From positions 62,001 through 126,000 of the forward strand of contig CAINDA010000062.1 of assembly GCA_903847205.1 (NCBI GenBank): 64,000 nt of DNA, written 5' to 3'. Shown here piece by piece: positions 16,913-26,616 of this stretch. The stretch is from an uncultured Bacteroidota bacterium. Its GTDB lineage: Bacteria > Bacteroidota > Bacteroidia > 2-12-FULL-35-15. A model generated the notes under the pieces. That model saw nothing but the letters and a program-made list of their open reading frames with translations. It searched no databases and was not told the origin of the DNA. Positions within the stretch are counted from its first letter, which is position 1, and each line of letters begins with the position of its first letter. Made by a program: the position numbers and the translations under genes.

Positions 16913-17464
16913 TCAGATTTCCCCTTCAATCCAATTGGTTATTTCTTCACTGTCAGGCTTTGTTCGAGAACCCACCGAACGCACCCATTGGCCTTTTTCA
17001 TCAATGAGGAACTTATGAAAATTCCATCTAACAGAACCATCCTCCACTCCATTTTCTGATTTATTTTGAAGCCATTTGTAAAGGGGAGCCATGTCATCTC
17101 CTTTCACAGAAATTTTAGACATCATGGGGAATGTGACTCCGTAATTTTTTGTGCAGAACGTTTTTATTTCCGGGTCTGATCCAGGTTCCTGCCCTCCAAA
17201 ATTATTTGCAGGAAATCCAATTATTACAAAATTTTTGTCTTTGTATTTAATATAAAGTTCCTGGAGTTCTTTATATTGAGGTGTGAATCCACATTCTGAT
17301 GCAGTGTTCACAACCATAACTTTTTTACCTTTCAGCTGGGCCATGTCAAATTCCTTTCCTTCAATATCTTTTACTTTGAAATCGTATAATGTTTTAGCCG
17401 CCGGTTTGAAAGCAAAACCGAAAAAAGAAAAAATTCCGATGAGAATAATAGTGTTGGTTTTCAT
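16913..17464 (-). CDS. Thioredoxin-type glutathione peroxidase-like protein, exported
   Basis: 183 residues with an N-terminal hydrophobic signal (IILIGIFSFFGFAF). The peroxidatic cysteine is C58 in NTASECGFTPQYKEL. Catalytic partners Q92 (GGQEPG) and W147-N148 (VRWNFHKFLID) are present. A second cysteine C104 (TFCTKNYG) sits where thioredoxin-dependent family members keep the resolving Cys. The common FPCNQF motif reads FPANNF here. It probably reduces peroxides outside the cytoplasm using thioredoxin-like donors. The stop is on the minus strand, facing the CarF-like gene. Confidence 0.9.
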   Translation of the reverse strand: MKTNTIILIGIFSFFGFAFKPAAKTLYDFKVKDIEGKEFDMAQLKGKKVMVVNTASECGFTPQYKELQELYIKYKDKNFVIIGFPANNFGGQEPGSDPEIKTFCTKNYGVTFPMMSKISVKGDDMAPLYKWLQNKSENGVEDGSVRWNFHKFLIDEKGQWVRSVGSRTKPDSEEITNWIEGEI

Positions 17465-17707
17465 TTTTTTATTTTTAAAAATTGCATGTAACCTGATTAA
17501 ATAAGCCTTTCATCAAAGCCAAAGATAAGAATATTACAAAACGGAGGCTGGATAAATTAAAAAACAGGATGAAAAAAAATCATAATTGATATTTTCAACC
17601 TTTCTAAAACATTAGAGTTGTAAGAGCAAGTGAAAATTTTCAGTAAAGACAATGCTTTCAAAAGGGATAAAAAAAGCATACCATTTCTGATATGCTTTCC
17701 ATAAAAG

Positions 17708-17789
17708 TGCCTGGGACGAGAGTCGAACTCGCACGTCTTACGACATACGCCCCTCAAGCGTACATGTCTGCCAATTTCATCACCCGGGC
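17708..17789 (-). tRNA. tRNA-Leu (anticodon GAG)
   Basis: The minus strand from 17789 reads GCCCGGGTGATGAAATTGGC and folds as a class II tRNA. The anticodon arm TACGC-TTGAGGG-GCGTA gives GAG. A long variable arm GTC-GTAA-GAC follows, then a T arm with TTCGACT in the loop. The acceptor stem ends CCCAGGC with discriminator A and no encoded CCA. One pair, C4-A69, does not match. Confidence 0.9.
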
Positions 17790-17833
17790 TGAACGGCAAA
17801 GTTAATTTTATTAACTGCACTATGCAAGTTAAT

Positions 17834-19882
17834 TTAAATAATATTCAATTGGCTCAAAGCTTCGGCAGCCTCGGTTACCGGCTTGCTGCAGGTTTTATTG
17901 GAACAAATGTAAATAAATGTTTTTTCCGCAGTCCATCTGTTCTTTAATAATGGAAGCCCGCTTTCATTGGCATTTCCAGCAAACAAACTATTGGGGATAT
18001 AATACTCATTAAAAGCCTTTCGTTTTTCAGCAGTAAGTTCACCTGTAATTGCAATCTCAAAAAACGGCTGTGTAAAATTCAATAGCAGCGTTGACCAATT
18101 GCTGTATCCAGAGCCATAATTAACAATATCTGCCAGCATGTTATTAAGCATTTTACGGCTCATATTTAGGTACGCTTCATTTTCAAAATGATGACCCAGA
18201 ATGAATAATGATTTGGCAATACTGGAGTTGGAGGCAGGAATTACATTGTCTGATAATTCCATTTTTCTGCTGATGAGTGCAGTGTCTTTATCGGAAGTAA
18301 AATAAAACATACCGCTCTTTACATCCTGAAAATGATTGATAACATACTTCATCAGCTCATCCGCTTTATGCAGGTAATGTTCGTCGAAATCAGCTTCATA
18401 CAAGGCTGTAAGAGCTTCAATAGTAAAACAATAATCTTCTAAGTATCCGTTAATATTTGATTTGCCGTTTTTGTAATTATGATTTAAGCTTCCGTCCTTA
18501 TTTAACTGCTTGTCCAAAATAAAATCTGCATTTTTTTTTGCAGCATCTAAGAAAGGCTGTTCATTAAAAACATTATAGGCATCCACATATCCCTTTAACA
18601 TCAATGCGTTCCAGGATGTCAGCGTTTTATCGTCCAATCCCGGTCTGATTCTTTTTTTACGAATTTCTAAAAGCTGTTTTTTCATTTCAGTGACAGCTGA
18701 TTGAAGTTCAGCAATACTCAAATTGTATTTCGCTGCAATGATTTCATCGCTTACATTCCGCAGTAAAATATAATTATCATGTTCCCACAACCCGAGTTCA
18801 TTTACATTGAAATAATCAGAAAACAAATTAAATTTGCCTTTTAAAATATGCTGGAGTTCATCCTTTTTCCATACGTAATATTTCCCTTCTACCCCTTCCG
18901 AATCTGCATCTAATGCAGAATAAAAGGCCCCTTCGGGAGATGTTAATTCCCTGGCGGTGAAGGCAAGTGTTTCATATACTACTTGTTTATATAAAGGATT
19001 TTTAGAAGCCTGGAATGCCTCGCTGTAAAGCGTTACAAGCTGAGCATTATCGTACAGCATTTTTTCGAAATGGGGGGCTTTCCAATAAGGATCAACTGAG
19101 TAACGCGAAAAACCGCCGCCAATTTGATCGTAAATACCGCCGTATGCCATTTTCTGAAGCGTAAGATGAACATGCGTCAAAGCTTCTTCCCCTGACTCTT
19201 CCGTAACAGCAGCAGAAAAGGCATAACGGAGCAGAAACTGATAATTATTCGGAAGTGGGAATTTTGGCGCTCTGTCCGGACCGCCATCTACAGTATCAAA
19301 ATTTAATTTCCAATTGTTATAGCTTTGATTTATTGTTTCAATACTAAATTCTTGCTGAGGCTTATCAGTTTTTATCAGCTCTGCTTTCTTAACACTATCT
19401 GTGAGCTGATTTGCATAGTCAAGCATTTTGTCTTTATTATCACGGTATAAATCTGCAAGGTGAAGCAGTATATTTATCCACTGAGCTTTTTGAAAATACG
19501 TTCCGCCGTAAACGGGTCTGCCGTCGGGCAAAGCAAAACAGTTGAGCGGCCAGCCCCCCTGCCCTGTCATCAGCTGAACTGCATGCATATAAACCTGGTC
19601 AATGTCGGGTCTTTCCTCGCGGTCAACTTTTATACAGACAAAATGCGTATTCATAATTTCTGCGGCAGCTTCGTCTTCAAATGTTTCATGTTCCATCACA
19701 TGACACCAATGGCAGGCAGAGTAACCGATACTAATTAAAATAAGTTTGTCCTCCCGCTTTACTTTTTCAAGTGTTTCATTATTCCAGGCATGCCAGTTTA
19801 CCGGGTTATGCGCGTGCTGCAATAAATACGGACTAGTTTCATTAATGAGCACATTCGTATGTTTGGGTTTTCCTATTTCCAT
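17834..19882 (-). CDS. DUF255 thioredoxin-domain protein (YyaL/SPATA20 family)
   Basis: 682 residues, the full length of the family. The N-terminal 160 residues form the DUF255 thioredoxin-like domain with a CxxC at C57 and C60 ([16 protein letters not shown]). The motif [24 protein letters not shown] follows. The rest is the (alpha/alpha)6-barrel-like region with [17 protein letters not shown] and [16 protein letters not shown]. Function is unknown in bacteria; the SPATA20/YyaL family has been suggested to act in redox or sugar chemistry. No clear operon partner. Confidence 0.92.
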   Translation of the reverse strand: MEIGKPKHTNVLINETSPYLLQHAHNPVNWHAWNNETLEKVKREDKLILISIGYSACHWCHVMEHETFEDEAAAEIMNTHFVCIKVDREERPDIDQVYMHAVQLMTGQGGWPLNCFALPDGRPVYGGTYFQKAQWINILLHLADLYRDNKDKMLDYANQLTDSVKKAELIKTDKPQQEFSIETINQSYNNWKLNFDTVDGGPDRAPKFPLPNNYQFLLRYAFSAAVTEESGEEALTHVHLTLQKMAYGGIYDQIGGGFSRYSVDPYWKAPHFEKMLYDNAQLVTLYSEAFQASKNPLYKQVVYETLAFTARELTSPEGAFYSALDADSEGVEGKYYVWKKDELQHILKGKFNLFSDYFNVNELGLWEHDNYILLRNVSDEIIAAKYNLSIAELQSAVTEMKKQLLEIRKKRIRPGLDDKTLTSWNALMLKGYVDAYNVFNEQPFLDAAKKNADFILDKQLNKDGSLNHNYKNGKSNINGYLEDYCFTIEALTALYEADFDEHYLHKADELMKYVINHFQDVKSGMFYFTSDKDTALISRKMELSDNVIPASNSSIAKSLFILGHHFENEAYLNMSRKMLNNMLADIVNYGSGYSNWSTLLLNFTQPFFEIAITGELTAEKRKAFNEYYIPNSLFAGNANESGLPLLKNRWTAEKTFIYICSNKTCSKPVTEAAEALSQLNII

Positions 19883-20119
19883 TTTAATTTAATTTGCATA
19901 AAGATATGAATCAATTTTTTGCTGACTCTCAGAGTATTTTAAAAGTGTAAAGCATTTTTCAAATCTCAACGATTGAATTAAAAAGGGGAATGAGTGTTTT
20001 CGTTATGAGATTTTCAAATAACTGAAAACAGGTCTATTTGTGAAGCACAGAATTAAATTTCGTAAATTCTATTGCACCTAATTAACAGAAGAGATAAAAA
20101 ATATTCGAATATAAATCAG

Positions 20120-21061
20120 CTAAAACAGTTTCAGACTCAATATTTTTTCCGCAAGAACATTTGCAATTTTTTCATTACTCTCAATTGTCCAGCCGGCAAT
20201 ATGCGGAGATAGCTGCACTTTATCGCTTTCAATCAAAGCCTTAAACGGCGCAGGAAGATTTACTTTATCAATATTTTCAAATGATACAGCCTCGTATTCC
20301 AGTACATCTAGGCATGCGCCGGATACTTTTCCTGACTTTAAATTTTTTATCAAATCAGCAGTATTCAGGCATTTGCCGCGGGAGGTATTTATGATGTAAA
20401 TATTTTTATTAAAGCGATTGATAAAGTCATCATTAATTAAATAATGGGTTTCAGCAGTTAAAGGAGTGTGCAAACTAAGCACATCCGCTTCAGTGAAAAT
20501 CTGTTCTAGCGAAGATTCAATAATTTTATCAGTTCCAAAATTATTTTTGTACTTATCATAAACCAATATTTTTACTCCGAATCCTTTTAAGCGCTCAGCA
20601 AGGGCATTGCCCATATTTCCGTACCCGATAATCCCAACAGTTTTTCCCATTAATTCAATACCGCGGTTTCTTTCACGTATCCATTTTCCTTCACGCACCT
20701 CTTTATCTGCTCTGTTTAAATTATTGAAAAGAGATAACAACATTCCTAAAGCATGTTCTGCCACTGCATCGCGGTTTCCTTCAGGAGCATGCAGACATTT
20801 TATTCCTTTGCTTTCAGCATAAGCAACATCAATATTTTCCATGCCTGCCCCGGCACGTGCAATAAATTTAAGATTGGCGGCTTTATCAATAATTTCTTTT
20901 GTGATCTTTATTTTGCTTCGGATAATAATACCGTCATATAAATGAATGCTGTCAATGATTTCTTCTATCGTCCAATGATAATTCAAATCGCACGTATGTC
21001 CTGCTTTCTCGAGTGTTTCGCGAAGCAAGGGGTGATTTGAATCAATGAATAAAATTTTCAT
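20120..21061 (-). CDS. D-2-hydroxyacid dehydrogenase (phosphoglycerate dehydrogenase-like)
   Basis: 313 residues with the NAD-binding loop GIIGYGNMGNAL near residue 145. Catalytic R228 is in NTSRGKCLN and H287 in QLSPHIAGWT. The fold matches the SerA/hydroxypyruvate reductase group. It has no C-terminal ACT domain, so it is the short form. Substrate (3-phosphoglycerate, hydroxypyruvate or glyoxylate) cannot be decided from sequence. It stands alone on the minus strand. Confidence 0.9.
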   Translation of the reverse strand: MKILFIDSNHPLLRETLEKAGHTCDLNYHWTIEEIIDSIHLYDGIIIRSKIKITKEIIDKAANLKFIARAGAGMENIDVAYAESKGIKCLHAPEGNRDAVAEHALGMLLSLFNNLNRADKEVREGKWIRERNRGIELMGKTVGIIGYGNMGNALAERLKGFGVKILVYDKYKNNFGTDKIIESSLEQIFTEADVLSLHTPLTAETHYLINDDFINRFNKNIYIINTSRGKCLNTADLIKNLKSGKVSGACLDVLEYEAVSFENIDKVNLPAPFKALIESDKVQLSPHIAGWTIESNEKIANVLAEKILSLKLF

Positions 21062-21302
21062 TTATATAATCTGGGTTTATCTGTTCAGGATTTAGAGTGA
21101 GCAGATTTAGAAATTTGAAAAGTAATTATACTAAATCCAAAAAGATTTAAGTCGTTGTACATTAGAATATAGAACGAAGCGGAGAGATCGCAAACAGAGA
21201 CAAAATAGCAGTAATAAAATAAGAACTGGAAACAGTTTTTAAAAATATCTGGGAGGATTTATAGTCCGAGAAAGCATCGAACCTTTCTTATTCATCAGGA
21301 AA

Positions 21303-21596
21303 TTATCTGATGCCGTTTTTTTTGTTTCTCTTTCTAGGTCCTGTTTTTGGCGCGCTAAATCCGTCTCCGTCCACTCTTTTTCTGCCTCTGTCACTTCTCT
21401 TGTAAGATGTTCCATTGTCTTTAATGTTCGGATCATTCTGCGATTTGCCAAAATGGTTCATTTGCTTGTGCGATCTTGATCCGCCGTGAAATACGCGCGA
21501 AAAGAAGCTTCCTGATTTTTCACTGCCGCCTGCCTGCGAATAAGATAAAGTTGATATCCCGACAAAACAAAGCGCTAACAATAGATTTTTTTTCAT
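21303..21596 (-). CDS. Small exported basic protein, function unknown
   Basis: 97 residues if started at MKKNLLLALCFVG (21596), which gives a classic signal peptide ending LSYSQA. A start 36 bases upstream would only add an odd prefix. The mature part is short and very basic, rich in Gly, Ser, Lys and Arg (HGGSRSHKQMNHFG and RSDRGRKRVDGDG), with no known domain. A 213-base frame at 21239-21451 on the same strand overlaps it and is probably a shadow. Confidence 0.6.
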   Translation of the reverse strand: MKKNLLLALCFVGISTLSYSQAGGSEKSGSFFSRVFHGGSRSHKQMNHFGKSQNDPNIKDNGTSYKRSDRGRKRVDGDGFSAPKTGPRKRNKKNGIR

Positions 21597-21789
21597 GAAT
21601 ACAAGTTTAGGAAAAAAAAACTTGAGAACCACACATTTTAAAAAAATGTTGAAAATATTTTAAAAAAAATTAAAATGTGGCCTGATTTATTTTTTTTCTA
21701 AAATTAATGATGCAGAAAATTCTTACAATAAGCACTTAACATATCAAAATTAAATCAATGCAAAAAACAGCTTAAAAGCCTTACGCTGC

Positions 21790-23514
21790 TTACTTCCCGA
21801 CTTTCTGGCTTTCATATATCCGTCGCAATTTTTTGTTCTTTTTAATTCCGAATAATGCTTTGCGGTCATTAAAGTAAATGGCTGAAGAAATATTCTGCCC
21901 TTCCGGAAGTTTTAATTTCTTCACCTGCACATCCGGAAATATTTCATACGTTTTTTCAAGCCCCTCATATTTTAATGGAATACTTAATTTGTTAAACCCT
22001 TCAGAAACCTCTGTCCATCTATAATACGTGGTTCCATCTGAACAATATTGATATTCCAGAAATGGTACTTTATTATTATTGAGATATTGTTCAAAAAACC
22101 AGCTGTAATCTTTTCCGGTTTTTCTGTTTACAATTTCAATAAAAGCAGTTGTGCCGGTTACTTTTAATTTATTTTCATTATAAAAAGTTTTTAAAATGGA
22201 AAAAAACACAGTGTCATTGTTAATATTGTTTCTTAAAGAATGCAGCATCCATGCACTCTTTACATAAACATCTCCGTCGTGATAATCAAAATATCTTCTT
22301 CCGACCGGACCGACTATAGGCAGCTTATTTTTGATTTCCAACCGATAAAAAAACAGGTGGTTAAATGCAATATTTGAATTGTATTCTTTTTCAAGATAAA
22401 GATATTCTCCATACGTTGTAATTCCTTCCTGCAGCCATACATCTGCCAGATCAGCTGCTGTAACAGCATTTCCAAACCATTCATGCCCGCTTTCATGAAG
22501 AATAATATAGTCATCCTTCTCTGTGATATCATTCCTGTATCCGTTTCCGTAGGCAATTGCAGTTTGATGCTCCATACCGGCATACGGCGATTCCACAAGT
22601 TTAAAACCATCGTTGTACCAGGAATATTCGCCGTATAATTCTTCATATGCTTTTATGTGTTTCTTTACCTGCGGGAGATGAGCCGCTGCTTTTTCAGCAT
22701 TTGGTTTAAGAACATAATAACTGATGTTGAGTTTTTTCCCATTGATTCCGGTATAGGAATCATCCAGCCGGACAAAATTCCCGACATAAAAAGTTATATC
22801 ATATAAATTGATCGGGTAGCTCACCTTCCAATTAAATGACTGCGAATTTTGCTTTTTTTCAGCACCAGTAAAAATGCCGTTGGAAACTACAAACAATGTT
22901 GTATCAGGAATTGTAAATCGCATACGGGCACTGTCGGGCTCATCAGAAGTATGATCCTTGCAAGGGAACCAAATACTTGCTCCTTCGGTTTCGCAGACTA
23001 CACCGGCCCAGTCATTTTTCTGTTTATCTTTTTTCCATACGAGTCCGCCTACCCATGGCGGTTTACTGGATATAATTGGTTTGCCGTGATATTTTATATC
23101 AACGCTGAAAGCCTCTCCTTTTTTCAGCCGCTGAGGCAGTTTAATAAACACACCCCTGTATTTTCTGGAATAATTTAAACTTTGTCCTTCTCGCGATTTC
23201 CATCGCAGTTCATCAATAATAAACGGCTGGTCAAGATCCAATTGTATTGAATCAATATCATTCAGAGCCTTCGCCCTTACTTCCACCCAGCCGCCTAATG
23301 TTTTATCCAGTGGATTTATGTTTATATCAAGATCATAAAAAGTAACATCGAAATTTTTTCGTATCGGCGTATTTTCTCCAAGCAGAATTATTTCCTTACT
23401 GAACTTCGGGTATTTTCCGGCTCTTCCGGGATTATGAACTTTAAAATGAATTCCCATCAACCCGCAGGAACTCAAAAATACTGACAATGGGAATAAAAAT
23501 TTTAATTGTTTCAT
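21790..23514 (-). CDS. M1-family metallopeptidase, lipoprotein
   Basis: 574 residues. The N-terminus LFPLSVFLSSCG carries a lipobox with C17, so it is probably an outer-membrane lipoprotein. The zinc site is intact: H340-E341-S-G-H344 and the third ligand E363 in ADLADVWLQE, with the spacing of M1 aminopeptidases. An N-terminal beta domain (residues 50-250) comes before it. The usual GAMEN exopeptidase motif is seen only in changed form, in SPYAGMEHQTAIAYG. It probably cleaves peptides at the cell surface. Confidence 0.9.
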   Translation of the reverse strand: MKQLKFLFPLSVFLSSCGLMGIHFKVHNPGRAGKYPKFSKEIILLGENTPIRKNFDVTFYDLDININPLDKTLGGWVEVRAKALNDIDSIQLDLDQPFIIDELRWKSREGQSLNYSRKYRGVFIKLPQRLKKGEAFSVDIKYHGKPIISSKPPWVGGLVWKKDKQKNDWAGVVCETEGASIWFPCKDHTSDEPDSARMRFTIPDTTLFVVSNGIFTGAEKKQNSQSFNWKVSYPINLYDITFYVGNFVRLDDSYTGINGKKLNISYYVLKPNAEKAAAHLPQVKKHIKAYEELYGEYSWYNDGFKLVESPYAGMEHQTAIAYGNGYRNDITEKDDYIILHESGHEWFGNAVTAADLADVWLQEGITTYGEYLYLEKEYNSNIAFNHLFFYRLEIKNKLPIVGPVGRRYFDYHDGDVYVKSAWMLHSLRNNINNDTVFFSILKTFYNENKLKVTGTTAFIEIVNRKTGKDYSWFFEQYLNNNKVPFLEYQYCSDGTTYYRWTEVSEGFNKLSIPLKYEGLEKTYEIFPDVQVKKLKLPEGQNISSAIYFNDRKALFGIKKNKKLRRIYESQKVGK

Positions 23515-23862
23515 AATTAAATTATAGAAATTTATAAAACCAGCACAGAAATATTGATTGCTGTTTTTGCCAATGAATAAAGGGACTTTAGGCAGTCTGC
23601 TGAAAACTGAAAATTCTTCTTAAAAAGTCCTCTTTAAAAAAATAAAAGAAATCGTTTTAATTTTATTTGCTGAGAATTTTGATACTTTTATTGCTTATAA
23701 AAGTAGGCAAAATAATACTGAGAATAATGCCCCTTTATAAATAACGGATTTGATAATTGCGGCATACAGGATTAAGTGAAACTTATGAGAGCTGGTTTAA
23801 GTTTACACTGCCTGCATCAATCAGACGCAAAATTGTGAAAGAAATAATTTAATCTTTTAACT
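23515..23862 (+). other. Divergent intergenic region
   Basis: 348 bases between the M1 peptidase (minus) and the CoA-transferase (plus). No open frame, RNA gene or clear promoter pair was recognised. The region is AT-rich and must hold the promoters of both genes. Confidence 0.5.
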
Positions 23863-25020
23863 GTGAAAAAAAAACCTTTAACCGGCGTTAAAATTTTAGA
23901 TTTAACACGTCTTCTTCCCGGCCCGATGTGTACGCTTCATTTAGCCGATATGGGAGCTGATGTGCTCAAGATTGAAGAACCTTCAATCGGTGATTACGCA
24001 CGCTGGATGCCTCCGATGCAAAATACAAATTCAACTTTTTTTAACGCCGTAAACCGCAATAAACGTTCAGCAGCCATTGATCTTACAAAAGATGAAGGCC
24101 GCAAAATATTTTTAAAATTAGCCGCTCATGCAGATATAATTGTTGAAAGCTTCCGCCCCGGCGTAGTAAATAAGCTAGGAATAGATTACGATACACTCAA
24201 AAAAATAAATCCAAAATTGATTTACTGCTCCATCACTGGTTACGGCCAGACAGGCCCCTACCGCAATAAAGCAGGCCATGATATTAATTACTGCGCTTAT
24301 ACAGGGGTGCTCGACCGCAAAGGAGCATTTCCTTTTATTCCAAATTTTCAGATTGCCGATATTGCTGGAGGTTCATTGAATGCAGCAATGGGAATACTTG
24401 CTGCGCTTGTGCAGCAGAAAATTACAGGCGAAGGGCAGTATATTGATGTATCAATTATGGATGGAATCCTTGCGCATACAATAACCTCCTTAGCACAGGT
24501 AAACAATGATGACATGGGATTTTTAACTGGGTCCCTCCCCTGCTATTCGACGTATGAAACATCCGATAAAAAATTTATTGCACTCGGCGCGCTGGAATTT
24601 AAATTCTGGGAACGTTTCTGCAAAGCTGTTGATAGAGCTGATCTGATACCTTTTCACATGCCGGAGGAAGAAGAAGCTCCTAAAGTATTTGCTGAAACTG
24701 CAGCAATTTTTAAAAGTAATACAAGGCAATATTGGACTGATAAATTTAATGACATCGACTGCTGTGTATCGCCGGTTCTTTCATTAAAAGAAAGCCTGGA
24801 TAATTCACAGGTAAAGGCAAGAAGCATGATTGAGATAAATAAATATCCCAATGAAGGTGATGTGATACAGTTTGCACTGCCTCTTAAATTCAGCAGTTTT
24901 CAGTTCGAAGCTTCAATGCCTCCGCCGCTTCTCGGTGAGCATACAGAACAGGAGCTGCTGGCCGCAGGCTGTTCAAAAATAGAAATTGAACAATTAAGAG
25001 ATGCCGGGATTATTTTATAA
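23863..25020 (+). CDS. CaiB/BaiF family CoA-transferase, alpha-methylacyl-CoA racemase-like
   Basis: 385 residues from a GTG start. The N-terminal GVKILDLTRLLPGPMCTLHL and the loop NRNKRSAAIDL are typical of class III CoA-transferases. The racemase-like residues are H139 in KAGHDINYCAYTG and D166 in QIADIAGGSLNAAMG, both placed as in alpha-methylacyl-CoA racemase. Family knowledge: AMACR interconverts 2R- and 2S-methylacyl-CoA, which acyl-CoA dehydrogenases then oxidise. The acyl-CoA dehydrogenase gene downstream supports this, but a true CoA-transferase role is possible. Confidence 0.85.
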   Translation: MKKKPLTGVKILDLTRLLPGPMCTLHLADMGADVLKIEEPSIGDYARWMPPMQNTNSTFFNAVNRNKRSAAIDLTKDEGRKIFLKLAAHADIIVESFRPGVVNKLGIDYDTLKKINPKLIYCSITGYGQTGPYRNKAGHDINYCAYTGVLDRKGAFPFIPNFQIADIAGGSLNAAMGILAALVQQKITGEGQYIDVSIMDGILAHTITSLAQVNNDDMGFLTGSLPCYSTYETSDKKFIALGALEFKFWERFCKAVDRADLIPFHMPEEEEAPKVFAETAAIFKSNTRQYWTDKFNDIDCCVSPVLSLKESLDNSQVKARSMIEINKYPNEGDVIQFALPLKFSSFQFEASMPPPLLGEHTEQELLAAGCSKIEIEQLRDAGIIL

Positions 25021-25030
25021 ATTTGGACGT

Positions 25031-25125
25031 GTCCCCCGATAAAAATCTGGGGGGCCGGGCTATCCGCTGCAATCTTTTTTTCGAAATAAAAAAAGGATTT
25101 CCGCTGCTATCCCTCACGCAAAAGA
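25031..25125 (+). repeat. Bacteroidota dispersed palindromic repeat (GGGCTATCCGCTGC type)
   Basis: Two parts: CCCCCGAT/ATCTGGGGGG at 25033-25054, then GGGCTATCCGCTGCAATC and GGATTTCCGCTGCTATCCC flanking a T-rich and A-rich middle, ending CTCACGC. This type of element is common between genes in Bacteroidota. A 12-base core, GCAGCGGATAGC, occurs in the opposite direction at 37146-37157. Confidence 0.7.
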
Positions 25126-25277
25126 GCGTTACCTAATCAAAATATTTTCGGAACGAATTGCTTTGAATGAAAAAGAATATTTAACAAATAATAATTACTA
25201 ATCAATTAACAAACCTCACCTGCTTCCTTCTCACTTAGAAGAAGAAACAAAGAGAGAGGTTAAACACAAACAAAATT

Positions 25278-26417
25278 ATGATACCACGTACACTATTTAC
25301 CGAAGAGCATGAAATGCTTAGAATTGCAGTAAGAGATTTTTTCCTGAAAGAAATTGTTCCGCATCATGATCAGTGGGAGAAGGAAGGACAAATTTCCCGT
25401 GAAGCATGGCTGAAGGCCGGCGAAATGGGTATTCTTTGTCCATGTGCACCGGTTGAATACGGCGGCTCAGGATCTGATTTTCTTTACAGCACTGTGATCA
25501 TTGAAGAGCTTTCAAAAACTGGCTGTTCAGGCCCCGGATTCTTTCTGCATTCGGATATTGTTGCTCCTTATATTTTACATTACGGAACTGAAGAACAGAA
25601 AAAAACATGGATTCCGAAAATGATAAGCGGTGAGGTTATCACTGCTATTGCTATGAGCGAGCCTGCTGCCGGCAGCGATTTGCAGGGAATAAAAACCACA
25701 GCTGTTAAACAGGGAGATCATTATTTAGTAAACGGTTCAAAAACATTTATTACCAACGGCTACATGAGCGATATGGCTATTGTAGTTGTAAAAACCGATC
25801 CTGCTGCTGGTGCAAAAGGAACCAGCTTACTAATAATGGATACCAGCATGAAGGGCTATACTAAAGGCAATCCATTGAAAAAAATCGGCATGAAAGCACA
25901 GGACACCTGTGAATTATTTTTTGATAATGTAAAGGTGCCTCTCACAAATTTATTAGGCAAGGAAGGTGCTGGATTTAATTACCTAATGCAGGAACTTCCG
26001 CAGGAAAGACTCCTGGTAGGCATTATGGCTATTGCAACTGCTGAAACTGCTATCGAAAAAACTATTCAATATACCAAAGAGCGCATTGCTTTCGGCAAGC
26101 CGATTGCTTCTTTTCAGAATACGCGTTTCAGGCTTGCAGAGCTGATTACAGAAACACAGATCGGCAGAGTGTTTGTTGATAAATGTATAGAACTGCATTT
26201 GAAAAATGAATTAGATGTGCCCACTGCAGCCATGCTAAAATATGCAATGACTGAACTGCAATGCAAAGTGGTTGATGAATGCCTTCAGTTCCACGGCGGT
26301 TACGGATATGTTTGGGAATATTGGATTGCGCGCGCTTATGCGGACAGCAGGGTGCAAAAAATTTATGCAGGTGCCAATGAGATTATGAAAGAAATTATTG
26401 CAAGAGCTAATATTTAA
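25278..26417 (+). CDS. Acyl-CoA dehydrogenase, long-chain/isovaleryl-like
   Basis: 379 residues of the FAD-dependent acyl-CoA dehydrogenase family. The FAD and substrate signature is AIAMSEPAAGSDLQGI; later NGSKTFITNGYMSD and the C-terminal FHGGYGYVWEY and YAGANEIMKEIIAR follow. The place of the MCAD catalytic Glu (YEGT) reads YAGA. A Glu at E243 in QELPQERLL is at the position used by LCAD and isovaleryl-CoA dehydrogenases. It probably acts in beta-oxidation or branched acyl metabolism with the AMACR-like gene before it, 258 bases apart. Confidence 0.93.
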   Translation: MIPRTLFTEEHEMLRIAVRDFFLKEIVPHHDQWEKEGQISREAWLKAGEMGILCPCAPVEYGGSGSDFLYSTVIIEELSKTGCSGPGFFLHSDIVAPYILHYGTEEQKKTWIPKMISGEVITAIAMSEPAAGSDLQGIKTTAVKQGDHYLVNGSKTFITNGYMSDMAIVVVKTDPAAGAKGTSLLIMDTSMKGYTKGNPLKKIGMKAQDTCELFFDNVKVPLTNLLGKEGAGFNYLMQELPQERLLVGIMAIATAETAIEKTIQYTKERIAFGKPIASFQNTRFRLAELITETQIGRVFVDKCIELHLKNELDVPTAAMLKYAMTELQCKVVDECLQFHGGYGYVWEYWIARAYADSRVQKIYAGANEIMKEIIARANI

Positions 26418-26448
26418 ACTGCTGGAAGAAAATTTATATGTAATATTA

Positions 26449-26480
26449 TGCCTCTCGGCTTTTGCCGAGAGGCATCTTTT
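26449..26480 (+). terminator. Terminator after the acyl-CoA dehydrogenase gene
   Basis: An 11-bp perfect stem pairs TGCCTCTCGGC (26449-26459) with GCCGAGAGGCA (26464-26474) around a TTTT loop, followed by a short T run. Confidence 0.88.
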
Positions 26481-26616
26481 CAATCAAGGGTTATATCATT
26501 AAATAAACAGATAACTTTTGAAGAGTCGGCGATAACACATTGCAGTTGTTTTCAATTGGAAATGTTAAAGCAGGAGTACCTAAGTAAGTAATTAATTAAA
26601 TTTTAAACTTCCATAA

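Noticed and set aside
17557-17820. Minus-strand 87-codon open frame
   Set aside because: It runs straight through the tRNA-Leu gene, so the frame is an accident.
21224-21237. Small AACTG-GAAA-CAGTT hairpin as a terminator
   Set aside because: Only five pairs and a weak T run on the relevant strand; not convincing.
21239-21451. Minus-strand 70-codon open frame
   Set aside because: It overlaps the exported basic protein in another frame and has no signal or family match.
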